Origin: FEB-25 sp963726315
GTDB taxonomy: Bacteria; Chloroflexota; Anaerolineae; Anaerolineales; UBA4823
Length of the DNA: 64,000 nucleotides
Reading direction: 5' to 3'
NCBI GenBank assembly: GCA_963726315.1
Contig: CAVSBZ010000007.1
Location: 930,001 to 994,000 of the forward strand
The notes under the pieces are model-generated. The model made no database searches. It was not told the origin of the DNA and saw only the letters and a list, made by a program, of their open reading frames with translations. Of the stretch, positions 16,868-25,843 are shown piece after piece (the stretch's first letter is position 1; every line of letters starts with the position of its first letter). The translations under genes were made by a program, and so were the position numbers.

Positions 16868-17854
16868 TCAGGCGAGGGTGTACTCGGCAGCCATTAAATC
16901 TGCAATTGCTGCCTTTACTCGCCGGACACTCTCAGCATGACGCAGGACGACGATATCAGCTCCTGCTTCGATCAAGGTCATGGCAGTTAAGGTTTCCCAA
17001 TTGATTGAACGCTCCAACCAGTCACCCCATGCTTCGGGGACGCCTAAATTAACCTTGGCTTCCTTGGTTTTCCAGGCTTCAAAACCGGGTGTGACTAACA
17101 TGGGAAGCTGGGTCATAGCATCACCTTGCAGGGCAGCCTGGCGTAGCCTTTCCATGGCTGAGAAACCGTATTCAATCCCATAGCCGAGAGCGCCTGTGGT
17201 TGGGTCCATCAAGACACGATCGAGAGGCATGCCCATATCGCTGATCAAGATATTCAGCTGCTTGGCAAGATTGACATCCATGGGTGAGCGTGCATTCACC
17301 AGATGTCCATTCGCCATGGCAGTGGCTATGATGGTGCGATAATTTTTATCTTCGGCGATGCCCAAGACGAGTCGTTCACCCTTGGTAGCTTCAGCGATGG
17401 CGACCAACAAGTCGTTATCGGCTTCAGCCTGCCCAGGTCCAAACACGATGAGGGGTAAACCTGTGCCTGCCAGGACGTCTTTGACTGTTTTTACAGCTGC
17501 ATCCGGTGTCGTCGGTTTGCCTTGTGCGTCATTGATAGATAGGCTTAACTCGATTAAATCCGCTCCTTCGGCTTCGGCAGCTTTAGCCCACTTAACCGGG
17601 TCATTCACCGCCTCACCCCATGCTTCTAAAAGCAGAGTTGACCAATCTTCCGGTCGATGGTCTTTTATTTCGATGGCGATCGCCGGGCGATTGAGAGATT
17701 TCGATTCAAAGTGAAGGAAAGGTAGATTTTTCTCACCGCCTACAGTCACTGTGGATGTGCGCGTACCACCATCGGCAGCGGTTGCCCCAATGGTCACAGT
17801 ACGGACAGTTCCGGGCCAGTTATCCTTTGGTATCTCTACAGGCATATGTCTCAC
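16868..17854 (-). CDS. acsD: Corrinoid iron-sulfur protein, small subunit
   Basis: 328 residues with a TIM-barrel fold (IAIEIKDHRPEDW, DLIELSLSIND, VLMDPTTGALGYGIEY, VTPGFEAWKTKEA). AcsD pairs with AcsC to form the methyl-carrying corrinoid protein and lies close to the corrinoid in the complex. Conserved DPTTGALGYGIEYG is typical of CdhD/AcsD. The C-terminus ends in a helix (RRVKAAIADLMAAEY). It lies 22 bases downstream of acetyl-CoA synthase. Confidence 0.95.
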   Translation of the reverse strand: MRHMPVEIPKDNWPGTVRTVTIGATAADGGTRTSTVTVGGEKNLPFLHFESKSLNRPAIAIEIKDHRPEDWSTLLLEAWGEAVNDPVKWAKAAEAEGADLIELSLSINDAQGKPTTPDAAVKTVKDVLAGTGLPLIVFGPGQAEADNDLLVAIAEATKGERLVLGIAEDKNYRTIIATAMANGHLVNARSPMDVNLAKQLNILISDMGMPLDRVLMDPTTGALGYGIEYGFSAMERLRQAALQGDAMTQLPMLVTPGFEAWKTKEAKVNLGVPEAWGDWLERSINWETLTAMTLIEAGADIVVLRHAESVRRVKAAIADLMAAEYTLA

Positions 17855-17876
17855 TCCTTTTTTAGCTAAATTGTCC

Positions 17877-20144
17877 TTAGAACATAGGCTCCATGGTCAT
17901 GGCGGGATGTTCGTGCTCCGCCAACCAGGTGAGGAGCTCATCAACGGTGGTCACGTGGCGCTCATCTGCGATCTTTTCGATCAGGTCAGGATCACCTTCG
18001 CGTTGAGCGACGACCTTGAATTCATCGGCCATCATTTCTTTCAGTACACTGCTCATCCAGACGATACGTTTAAACCCACCATCAGCAGTGATGAACTTCG
18101 GGCTGGTAAGGTAAAACTTTCCAACCCCCATTACTCCTGGGGTTTGCAGACCACCGCCTGCAATTCCTGCCAATGTGCTGAATGTCATTCCTGCAGGCGT
18201 CATGCTTGGGTCTTCACGGCTGACAACCATTACGCCGTTCGCCTCCGGAATAAGCATGACAATGCATTCAAAGCAACCACAGGCTGTCATCGGGTTTTCC
18301 ATGATAGAGTACATGGTCACTTCACTGACCACCCCATGCGAGCCGACGGTGGCATAATCATTTGTACCTGTCCAATAGCCTTTCTTCGCATCAATCAGCT
18401 TGCCCAGTTTTATCGGCTGGTTAGGTCCAGTAGGATTGATGCTAAAGGAGGCTTTACAGTCCAGCCAGTTGTAGGCACCGCATAGACCCAGTCGCTCCGG
18501 GCTGACGACACATACATGGTTGGGAGCAAATGACTGGCATAAAGTGCAGGAGTAGAACTCTTCGACTTTGTCGTCCGTCAGGTCAGCCAGGCGTTTGTTG
18601 CGGAAGTCATATGCTGAGCGGGCTTTTCCAAGCCACTCCTCAACCTTGACTGGGTCGGTGTAGATCGTAACCTGAACTTTATCCACAATTGCGCCAAAAT
18701 CGCCATGGAAGCGGGCGTGCAGGATCTTGCCGAAGTGCTCGAGGTTAAATCCTTTATCTGCGGCGTTCTTAGAGATGCGGATCCAGGTGATGTCACGCTG
18801 ACCAATGTGCTGGATGCCAGAAGCTCCGTTGACGAAGTAGTGGAACTGCCGTTCGAGCACAGGTTCGAAGTCTTTTTGCATCTGGCGCCCGGCAACCTGG
18901 GCGACGACGCCCATATCCATATATCCCTGGTCGGGGACGTTCGAGAAATCGGGTCCGACAACTTCCACTTTTCCGTCCACCACGTCCTCGAGATCAGCCA
19001 TTTCAAGATATTCAAAACAGTGGGCGTTCTTTCCACCGAATTCAACCCGCATATCGTTGCGGCGGACCACTTCACCTTCGAATGCCGAGCCATAAGGGAC
19101 TGGGATCGGCACTTCGGTCATCTTCAGCTTGACGCCGCGCACTTCGATACATTTTTGAACCAGACGCTCAGCTTTCTCGAGATCATCCTTGCCATCGATC
19201 TCTTCGAATGGCATGCTGACCACATGTTCGTAGGTCGTCACACCGGTAGGCAGGATTTCGGGGATGACGGTGTCGGCAATGACCGGGAAACCATAATTGA
19301 TCGCCCCGGCAGCAGCAGCATATTTCAGGTCATCCACTTCTCCTAGTGCCAATACGAAAGCAAACACGCGTTCACGGTTATACAGGAGGATCTCGCGCGC
19401 CTGCCCCATCTTCAAACCACCAAAGGTGAGGGCTGAGCGGGTGGCGAAACCGAGCGCATAAATGGCACTGATCGTGTCTGTGCCGAAGGGAACGGTATAG
19501 GTATCATATCCGAGCTCAACGCCCTCTTCCATCAGCTGGTTGATAATGCTGCGACCATTTACGTTACCAGACAGGAAGCACAGGATATTGCGCCGTTGAA
19601 GCTCTCGCACGATTTTTACTGCGACTTCATTCGATTTGGCTGCCCCGACGATGGCAGCAAAGCCCGGCATACGACCATCCACCAATTGGATACCCCAGGA
19701 CCTGAGGCGGATATCGTCGATCGGTCCGTTGAGATGGCCGGAACCGTTATGATCTCCATATTGAGTCGCGCCTGCCAGGGATAATCCGGGCATTGGCTCA
19801 GGCTGTAAGCCGTATATAAAACGGATCACCTCAATCGTTTCAGCAGCTAACAAGGTCGCCATTCCGCTGTCCAATGTTTCGCCCAGGTAGGGCGTCCATT
19901 TGTGTACAGATGGAGTCGGATGCAGTAATCCGCGGGCATGCTGGATGACCTGTTCTAGCTGACCTAATTTTTCTACCGTCGCACCGGTCATTCCGCCGAT
20001 TACCGGGATGTAGTAAGCTGTGTTGGGAAACGAGACAGGAGTGTCGGGTCCTTTTTCCTTCAATGCTTGATTCAACATTAACTCTGCTTCAGTGACCAGG
20101 GCGTTGGCACCCCGGATCGCTCGTGTAGCTATGTATCGTGACAT
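17877..20144 (-). CDS. acsB: Acetyl-CoA synthase (CO-methylating), A-cluster subunit
   Basis: 755 residues, the bacterial form with the N-terminal CODH-docking domain. All A-cluster ligands are present: Cys533, Cys536, Cys545 and Cys555 for the cubane, and the Cys622-Gly-Cys624 motif for the distal nickel. The spacing equals the Moorella numbering (506/509/518/528 and 595/597) plus 27, so the active site is intact. The enzyme joins CO, the corrinoid-bound methyl and CoA into acetyl-CoA. CODH lies 26 bases upstream. The N-terminal part lacks any extra domain beyond about 25 residues of added length. Confidence 0.97.
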   Translation of the reverse strand: MSRYIATRAIRGANALVTEAELMLNQALKEKGPDTPVSFPNTAYYIPVIGGMTGATVEKLGQLEQVIQHARGLLHPTPSVHKWTPYLGETLDSGMATLLAAETIEVIRFIYGLQPEPMPGLSLAGATQYGDHNGSGHLNGPIDDIRLRSWGIQLVDGRMPGFAAIVGAAKSNEVAVKIVRELQRRNILCFLSGNVNGRSIINQLMEEGVELGYDTYTVPFGTDTISAIYALGFATRSALTFGGLKMGQAREILLYNRERVFAFVLALGEVDDLKYAAAAGAINYGFPVIADTVIPEILPTGVTTYEHVVSMPFEEIDGKDDLEKAERLVQKCIEVRGVKLKMTEVPIPVPYGSAFEGEVVRRNDMRVEFGGKNAHCFEYLEMADLEDVVDGKVEVVGPDFSNVPDQGYMDMGVVAQVAGRQMQKDFEPVLERQFHYFVNGASGIQHIGQRDITWIRISKNAADKGFNLEHFGKILHARFHGDFGAIVDKVQVTIYTDPVKVEEWLGKARSAYDFRNKRLADLTDDKVEEFYSCTLCQSFAPNHVCVVSPERLGLCGAYNWLDCKASFSINPTGPNQPIKLGKLIDAKKGYWTGTNDYATVGSHGVVSEVTMYSIMENPMTACGCFECIVMLIPEANGVMVVSREDPSMTPAGMTFSTLAGIAGGGLQTPGVMGVGKFYLTSPKFITADGGFKRIVWMSSVLKEMMADEFKVVAQREGDPDLIEKIADERHVTTVDELLTWLAEHEHPAMTMEPMF

Positions 20145-20170
20145 ACGTCCTCCGGATTGTCTCTTCCCGC

Positions 20171-22192
20171 TTAGTCGGCAGCGGTGCCGTAAATTTTCTG
20201 CCGGCGCTCAGCAATGGGCAGTTGTTCAAATTCGAGCATACGGGTGTCTCCACTGCGACCAAAGCGCGCAGGGTCATACACCGGCAATCCAAGAGCAGCG
20301 CGTTTCTTGTCGATATGCTCCAGAGATCGGCGAATCATTTCGTTGGTATCATTAATAAATTCCAGCTTACCGCCATAAATCTTCTCCCAACCCTCGGTAC
20401 TGATGTATTTAAGCACTACATCACTATCGGAGACGCGATCGGGCATTCCACTAACGGGGCTGGCGCCACCAAAGATTACATAGGCACCTGATGCAACGCA
20501 GTAAGTAGCGATTGCCAGGGCTTTTTCACTCATCCACTCGGGTGCCAATCCAACCGCTGGAATTTGGTCGATATCGTCGCCGAGCCCACCTTCGGCAACC
20601 ATTTGGGTCAGGACGGTCAGAATGCGGGTATTATCCACGCATGAGCCCATATGAAGGACAGGTGGAATTCCTATCGTCTCACAAACCTCACGTAGACCTG
20701 GTCCTACTTTGTCCAGACCGGCTTCGCCCAACAATAAACCCAGCTTGGCGGCAGCAATGGCACCGCAACCGGTTTCTACAACCAGCACATCCTGTTTCAA
20801 CAATTCCATAGTGACATAGGTGTGGAGGTAATCCTGCTTGCTGCGGGGGTTGTTGCACCCGACAATGGCTGCCACACCCCTGATCCGGCCCGCCATGATG
20901 GCATCATTCAGTGGTCGGAAGGACGCCCGATAGCTCCCACCTAACATGTAATTGATGTATTCGTGGGAGAAACCAGGGATTAAATCCTCACGCACATTGG
21001 GGATATGGATTTTGCCGCGGTTTTTATAATTATCGATCGAGAGTCGCAGGATTTGCTTGGCAATGGTGAGGGCTTTATGCTCATCGAATTCGATGTGAGT
21101 CGCACCCTTGATCATCACCTTGGGAGAGGTAGTAATAATCTTTGTATGAAAGTTAGCTGCCAGGTCAACCAGGGCTTGCATGATGCATTGGACGTCGACG
21201 ACCATGGCTTCAACAGCGCCGGTCATAATGGCTAATTCCTGGTGCAGGAAGTTCCCTGCAGCGGGTATGCCCTGGCGCATTAATATTTCATTGGCTGTGC
21301 AGCAAATTCCCGATAGGTTTATCCCCTTGGCACCAGCCGCTTTGGCATATTCGATGATCTCCGGATCCTGGGAGGCAGCGACGATCATATTGCTCAGTGT
21401 CGGTTCGTGACCATGCACTACGACATTGACCATATCATCCTTCAAAACACCCAGGTTAGCCTGACCCAGCAGAGGGGCAGGGGTTCCGAATAGAATATCG
21501 GAGATGTCGGTCGCCATCATACTGCCACCCCAACCATCAGCCAGACCCGTCCGAATGGCATGTTTTAAAATGTGGACAGCATCCTGGTCGTCTCCGATGT
21601 GGGTACGGTGCAGGGCTTCAACTACTTCACGGTCTACTCCGCGCGGCACGACATCTTGCTCGCGCCATATTTTTTGGCGCTTCGCGGGGGCACGTTTAAT
21701 GCAAACGATCTCACCTTTTTGTTGCCCGAATTGTGCTAAATAAAGGTCGGCTAAATCATTAGCAACGTCATTTGGGGAGCGCCCTTCAATTTTGATTCCG
21801 TAGATTGAGGCAACATTGCGCAGCTTGGCTACATCGCGGATGATATAGCCTTCTGTCTCACCGTTCGCAACAGCCTTAAGCGTAAATGCCAGATCTCGCC
21901 CGTGGTCAGAGTGGGCGGCTGTACCTGCAGCAATCGCACGAACCAGGTTACGGGCCTGGATTGTGTCAATTGTGGCACCACACACCCCAACCTGACCTTC
22001 TTTAGTCAACCGGCAGGGACCCATTCCGCATTGTTTACAGCACATCCCGGCTCCACCGATATTGCAAGGCGCCATCTCTTCGGCGCGGCTAAAGGCTGTT
22101 CCAATTCCCAGCTCATCCGCCCGGATGAGCATCTCCTGGGCTGCGGGATCTGATGATCTTTCCTCGTAGCTCCTTTTACCTTTAAGTACCAT
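20171..22192 (-). CDS. acsA: Anaerobic Ni-Fe-S carbon monoxide dehydrogenase catalytic subunit
   Basis: 673 residues. The N-terminal Cys43 and Cys51 fit the intersubunit D-cluster, and Cys52, Cys55, Cys60 and Cys71 the B-cluster (MCCKQCGMGPC, VGVCGA). C-cluster region motifs include VVVHGHEPTLSN, GICCTANEILMRQG, VDVQCIMQAL, ETGCGAIAAAK and HMGSCVDNTR. The enzyme interconverts CO2 and CO and feeds CO through a tunnel to acetyl-CoA synthase. The small metal-domain-like protein precedes it by three bases, so the two are probably translated together. No cooF-type ferredoxin is seen beside it. Confidence 0.96.
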   Translation of the reverse strand: MVLKGKRSYEERSSDPAAQEMLIRADELGIGTAFSRAEEMAPCNIGGAGMCCKQCGMGPCRLTKEGQVGVCGATIDTIQARNLVRAIAAGTAAHSDHGRDLAFTLKAVANGETEGYIIRDVAKLRNVASIYGIKIEGRSPNDVANDLADLYLAQFGQQKGEIVCIKRAPAKRQKIWREQDVVPRGVDREVVEALHRTHIGDDQDAVHILKHAIRTGLADGWGGSMMATDISDILFGTPAPLLGQANLGVLKDDMVNVVVHGHEPTLSNMIVAASQDPEIIEYAKAAGAKGINLSGICCTANEILMRQGIPAAGNFLHQELAIMTGAVEAMVVDVQCIMQALVDLAANFHTKIITTSPKVMIKGATHIEFDEHKALTIAKQILRLSIDNYKNRGKIHIPNVREDLIPGFSHEYINYMLGGSYRASFRPLNDAIMAGRIRGVAAIVGCNNPRSKQDYLHTYVTMELLKQDVLVVETGCGAIAAAKLGLLLGEAGLDKVGPGLREVCETIGIPPVLHMGSCVDNTRILTVLTQMVAEGGLGDDIDQIPAVGLAPEWMSEKALAIATYCVASGAYVIFGGASPVSGMPDRVSDSDVVLKYISTEGWEKIYGGKLEFINDTNEMIRRSLEHIDKKRAALGLPVYDPARFGRSGDTRMLEFEQLPIAERRQKIYGTAAD

Positions 22193-22195
22193 TGA

Positions 22196-22591
22196 TTAAT
22201 CCTCCATTGGCTTAGAAATAATTCCCATACCCGGGCATGGCCAAAGAGGGCGCCCCAGGTAGGAGACATTTTGGGCAAAACTCACCGTTAAACGTGTTTG
22301 TTCGTATGCTGCTGTGTGGCGAAAATACGGCTTGAGTCCGTTGGTTGCCTGGTAGGTGGAGGCTCCTGATTCGATCGGAACCGTCCACTCGCCTAAATAA
22401 CCAGCTTCATCCAGCTTCATCGCTATCTCTAAATCGTTGATCTTTTCAGGATCGTATGTCACCTCAACGACCTGAAAAGCACTGCTGGCGTAGACGTCCT
22501 CAACACCAGGTAGTTCTAATAATATTCGTCGGACTTCGGTAACGTGGTGATCCCCGTAAAGGGAAGGGGTCTCGTAAGTTACTTTCTGCAT
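22196..22591 (-). CDS. HMA-fold-like small protein lacking CXXC, upstream of CODH
   Basis: 131 residues. Residues ~1-70 read like a heavy-metal-associated ferredoxin-like domain (VTYETPSLYGDHHVTEVRRI, LPGVEDVYAS, FQVVEVTYDPEKI, LDEAGYLGEW). The usual CxxC metal loop is replaced by Tyr-Gly-Asp-His-His. The C-terminal half (LKPYFRHTAAYEQTRLTVSF, SYLGRPLWPCPGMG) is unfamiliar. The ATG at 22591 is favoured over 22609 because GGAGG sits five bases before it. It ends three bases before the CODH start. A role in nickel handling or CODH assembly is plausible but inferred only. Upstream on this strand is a TATAAT (plus 22640-22645) without a good -35. Confidence 0.7.
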   Translation of the reverse strand: MQKVTYETPSLYGDHHVTEVRRILLELPGVEDVYASSAFQVVEVTYDPEKINDLEIAMKLDEAGYLGEWTVPIESGASTYQATNGLKPYFRHTAAYEQTRLTVSFAQNVSYLGRPLWPCPGMGIISKPMED

Positions 22592-22704
22592 GGGTTCCTC
22601 CAAAGGCATTTGTAAGATTTAACCGATCAGATAATGGCGATTATATGAGTCGTTATCAGGGCGTCCTCCAGAATAGAATGTCAAGAATTTCCCGGATGGT
22701 CGGA

Positions 22705-23271
22705 TCAGAATTGATCATCGGAGGCTCTTAATTTCAGAATGAGATGGGTCACATCACGCAGATCACCATCTGGCAGCATGAAGTAATCGTCGAACACTGT
22801 TTTTGGCTCAAACCCAAGGTTTTGGAATGAGCGAATGATGGGTGTCTGGTCGCTCGGGATCTGGGCTTCGATCATGAAAAGATTATGCCGTTTTGCCAGC
22901 TCGATCAGACCCTGGAGTAATCGGCTGCCGACACCCCGGTGGCGGAAATCCTTGGGTAAAAATATCCGCACTTCAGCGCGATGCCTCGAAGGTCCCTGGT
23001 TGAGATGCAGGCTTGCCAGACCAACAATACGGCTACCAAAAACGGCTACCAGAGGAAAAACCTTGGCATAGTCCAATCCATCCACCCACTGGTAAATTAC
23101 CTGGCTATCTTTCACATTATGGCGCATGTATCGTATATCTTCCGTCGATACCGGCCTGAATAGATCAATTAATGCCTGGCGATCATCCTGGGTCAGCGGT
23201 CGAAGCAATATCCGTGCCCCATCTTTTAGGGTAAATACCTGGCGGTAGATAAGATCTTCTTTGGTTACCAT
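22705..23271 (-). CDS. GNAT-family acetyltransferase, probable protein lysine acetyltransferase
   Basis: 188 residues with a full GNAT domain: RILLRPLTQDDRQALIDLF at the start, VGLASLHLN (beta 4 region) and the acetyl-CoA pyrophosphate loop RHRGVGSRLL, ending with IIRSFQNLGFEPK. ATG at 23271 has AGGAG eight bases upstream; a longer frame start within the preceding gene is rejected. It directly follows a cyclic-nucleotide-binding protein by 29 bases. In mycobacterial Pat proteins these same two domains form one chain that acetylates acyl-CoA synthetases in response to cAMP. The placement inside an acetyl-CoA operon fits regulation of that pathway (inference). Confidence 0.85.
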   Translation of the reverse strand: MVTKEDLIYRQVFTLKDGARILLRPLTQDDRQALIDLFRPVSTEDIRYMRHNVKDSQVIYQWVDGLDYAKVFPLVAVFGSRIVGLASLHLNQGPSRHRAEVRIFLPKDFRHRGVGSRLLQGLIELAKRHNLFMIEAQIPSDQTPIIRSFQNLGFEPKTVFDDYFMLPDGDLRDVTHLILKLRASDDQF

Positions 23272-23300
23272 ACCTGCGCTCCTTGAATTCCGATCGATCC

Positions 23301-23771
23301 TTATTTTGCCCAGGCTGCTGCCAATTGAACGCGGGCGTAGGCGAGCCGTTCCATTGCTGCTTTTGCGGTTTCTCTCATTAATATGCAATATAATCTGGGA
23401 TCTTTTTCAATCAACTTGTTCAATTCTGTAGATCCGAACTTGATCACCCGGCAATCATGTTCTGCTTTAACTGTGGAAGTATATTTATAAGGTTCCACAA
23501 ATACGCTGATGGCGAAGACTTCACCTGGGTTTATCTCACCGACCAAAAAATCCTTACGGGAGGTTGGGTAAAATTCTTCTTCAGACTTATAGTAAAGACT
23601 TACTCCGCCATCGACAAGCAGATAGAATGCCCGCGCAGGCTCACCTTCCTCACAGATCACCGCCCCTTTAGCGATAGTCTCTTCATCTGCGATCATGGCG
23701 ATTGCCTTTATTTGGGCATCTGACATTGAACCGAAGAAAGGATAACGCCTTAATATCTCTGGTGAAACCAT
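23301..23771 (-). CDS. Stand-alone cyclic nucleotide-binding domain protein
   Basis: 156 residues forming a single Crp-type cNMP domain: ILRRYPFFGSMSDAQIKAIA, KGAVICEEGEPARAFYLLVD, GEINPGEVFAISVFVEPY and a C-terminal helix region (ETAKAAMERLAYARVQL). There is no DNA-binding helix-turn-helix, so it is not itself a Crp-like transcription factor. The phosphate-binding cassette (GEVFAISVFVEPYKYTSTV) lacks the usual Arg of high-affinity cAMP sites in the R-[ST]-[AS] position, so the ligand is uncertain. It is 12 bases after the hydrogenase protease and 29 bases before the GNAT gene. Confidence 0.85.
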   Translation of the reverse strand: MVSPEILRRYPFFGSMSDAQIKAIAMIADEETIAKGAVICEEGEPARAFYLLVDGGVSLYYKSEEEFYPTSRKDFLVGEINPGEVFAISVFVEPYKYTSTVKAEHDCRVIKFGSTELNKLIEKDPRLYCILMRETAKAAMERLAYARVQLAAAWAK

Positions 23772-23783
23772 CGGAGTTCCTCC

Positions 23784-24290
23784 TCAGCTTTTGTATTCAT
23801 CGATTTGGGGTGCATTTTTAGAATTTGATTCTATCAGTAAATCCTGAATGATTTTTAATGCTAGAGGTACAGCAGCGGCAACGGCGGAGGTCATATCTTC
23901 CGAAAAATCGTATACTTTTTGCGATTCTACAGTAACGACCGTAATGTTTTCAGGTAAATCTGCCCCCAGCGACCGCCCAAGTTTCAGGGCTTCCACCAGT
24001 GATGTGTCATGAGCAGAGCTCATGTGCCCTGATGTTAGATTCGGTAAATCACCCAGTTGATAACAAGAAACAGTTCCAACCAGGACCTGATGAGTAACAA
24101 TCGCATCAATTAAAATTGCCCGGTCATAATCGATGAGCTCTTCCATTAAGCTAATACCACCAATCGCCAGGCATTCGATCGTAACATCGGATGGAATTTC
24201 TTCCAGCTGTTGCAATTTTTGAGCAATCTGCCAACCTATTCCATCGTCTCCTAATATCGGGTTCCCCAAACCAACAACCAATGTTTTCAC
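23784..24290 (-). CDS. [NiFe]-hydrogenase maturation protease (HycI/HyaD family)
   Basis: 168 residues. N-terminal VVGLGNPILGDDGIGW holds the conserved Asn/Asp/Glu-type metal ligand region, then DRAILIDAIVTHQ and GTVSCYQLGDLP, and HDTSLVEALKLG as the histidine motif. These endopeptidases cut the C-terminal extension from the hydrogenase large subunit once nickel is in place. The substrate is very likely MvhA encoded 72 bases upstream, whose precursor still carries such a tail. Confidence 0.92.
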   Translation of the reverse strand: MKTLVVGLGNPILGDDGIGWQIAQKLQQLEEIPSDVTIECLAIGGISLMEELIDYDRAILIDAIVTHQVLVGTVSCYQLGDLPNLTSGHMSSAHDTSLVEALKLGRSLGADLPENITVVTVESQKVYDFSEDMTSAVAAAVPLALKIIQDLLIESNSKNAPQIDEYKS

Positions 24291-24361
24291 AAAATTTACT
24301 TTTCGGCTGAAATTGAGTGAAGGCTCCAGGGTAGAACCCCAGAGCCTTCACAGTTTGCCTA

Positions 24362-25828
24362 TCAGCAGTTTTGCTTCAAAATGTCTACGGTGTTCCCGTT
24401 AACATCTTTGATGGTTATCTCCAAAGGCATCTGCCCTGGGAGGCTGTGGGTCGCACAACCAAAGCACGGGTCATAAGCCCGAAATGCCATTTCGATCATA
24501 TTGAGCAATCCCTCGGAGATTACACCACCCTTCTTGATCAAGCTTTGTGCAGCCTTCTTGGTGGACATCTGGATAGGTGCATAATTATTGGTTGTGCCCA
24601 CAATCAGGTTGACCTTTGTTGTAATTCCACGTTCATCGGTTGTGTAGTGGTGGGTCAGTGTGCCGCGGGGTGCTTCCACAATCCCAACACCTTCCGTCGG
24701 AATCTCCGTCGGGATGGTGCGGTAGTTGTCGCTGGTTATTTCCGGATCTGTTACCAGCTCCACCCAACGCTCAGCGGCATACAGTAACTCGATCAAACGA
24801 GCCCAATGGATTGCCAGCCTTTGATGGACGGGTTTTCCACCCAGTGTGCTGTAGAATTTTTCATATTCAGCCTGGGCGAGTGGTGTAGCCATACCATCTG
24901 CGGCATTTAACCGGGATAACGGTGTAGCCATATAAACTCCTGAATCTTTACCATCCACAAAGCCTTTCCAACCTACTTTTTTAAGATAGGGGAACTTCAG
25001 GTACGTCCAAGGCTCGACATGTTCGGCGATCCAATCAGTGTATTCATTTGCGGCGTATTTCCCAATACGTTTACCCTCCGGGTCGACAACACTCACTTTT
25101 CCATCATAGAAGTTGACTTTATTATTCTCATCTACCGTGCCGATGTAATAGGTGTGGTGGGTATAGATGTCTCCAAGGATCAGGTCAAGATATTCCTTGT
25201 TACCAAGGACGATATCATTGAATGCCTGGAGGGTAAATTGAGCAAATTCAATCGCCCAACGACCCATGGTCTCAATTTCGTCCCGCTGTTCCTTGGTGAT
25301 GCCCTTGGTTAAACCGCCTGGTATAGAGGTGCAGGGGTGAACTTTACGTCCGCCGATCATCTCGACCACTGTGTGTCCGTACTTACGCATTTGAAGTACT
25401 TTTCCACCGATCTCTAATCCAACCTTGTGGATGACACCCAGGATATTGCGCTCTGCGACGGGGGCAGTTGGTCCCATGATAAAGTCGGGACCTGCCAGGG
25501 CATAGAAGTGGGTCGTATGGTCGGTGCAGTAGAAAGCACTGTAAAGTAACTCGCGCAGCATCTTAGCAGTGCGTGGAGGATCCACGTGATAAACTGCATC
25601 GACGGCCTTAGCACCTGCCATATGATGGGCTTCGGGGCACACTCCGCAGATACGGTTAGTCAGGATGGGTACTTCCTCAACCTGTCTGCCAACGCAAAAG
25701 CGCTCGAAACCGCGTAATTCTGGGATTTGGAAGTAGGAATTAGCGAAATTACCCTCATCATCGAGGAAAATTTCGATCTTTCCATGGCCTTCCAGCCGGG
25801 TAATGGGGTCAATTGATATTCTTTGCAT
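24362..25828 (-). CDS. mvhA: [NiFe]-hydrogenase large subunit, MvhA type (group 3c-like)
   Basis: 488 residues. Nickel ligands are the L1 motif RICGVC (Cys61, Cys64, followed by PEAHHMAGAKAVD) and the L2 motif DPCFGCATH (Cys455, Cys458). A 27-residue tail after His461 is the expected pro-peptide removed by the maturation protease. The short size and motif spelling match methyl-viologen/F420-non-reducing (Mvh) hydrogenases, which feed electrons from H2 to heterodisulfide reductase. Neighbours mvhG, mvhD and hdrABC support a flavin-bifurcating Mvh-Hdr complex. Start MQRISIDPITRLEGHGKIEI is the family N-terminus. Confidence 0.94.
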   Translation of the reverse strand: MQRISIDPITRLEGHGKIEIFLDDEGNFANSYFQIPELRGFERFCVGRQVEEVPILTNRICGVCPEAHHMAGAKAVDAVYHVDPPRTAKMLRELLYSAFYCTDHTTHFYALAGPDFIMGPTAPVAERNILGVIHKVGLEIGGKVLQMRKYGHTVVEMIGGRKVHPCTSIPGGLTKGITKEQRDEIETMGRWAIEFAQFTLQAFNDIVLGNKEYLDLILGDIYTHHTYYIGTVDENNKVNFYDGKVSVVDPEGKRIGKYAANEYTDWIAEHVEPWTYLKFPYLKKVGWKGFVDGKDSGVYMATPLSRLNAADGMATPLAQAEYEKFYSTLGGKPVHQRLAIHWARLIELLYAAERWVELVTDPEITSDNYRTIPTEIPTEGVGIVEAPRGTLTHHYTTDERGITTKVNLIVGTTNNYAPIQMSTKKAAQSLIKKGGVISEGLLNMIEMAFRAYDPCFGCATHSLPGQMPLEITIKDVNGNTVDILKQNC

Positions 25829-25843
25829 AGGTTCCTCCTCCGG

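Noticed and set aside
17751..18485. A 244-codon open frame on the plus strand
   Set aside because: Antisense across the acsD start and acsB end; composition follows from the real genes on the other strand.
18705..19346. A 213-codon open frame on the plus strand
   Set aside because: It lies entirely antisense to acetyl-CoA synthase, has no ribosome site or family motif, and is an artefact of codon bias in acsB.
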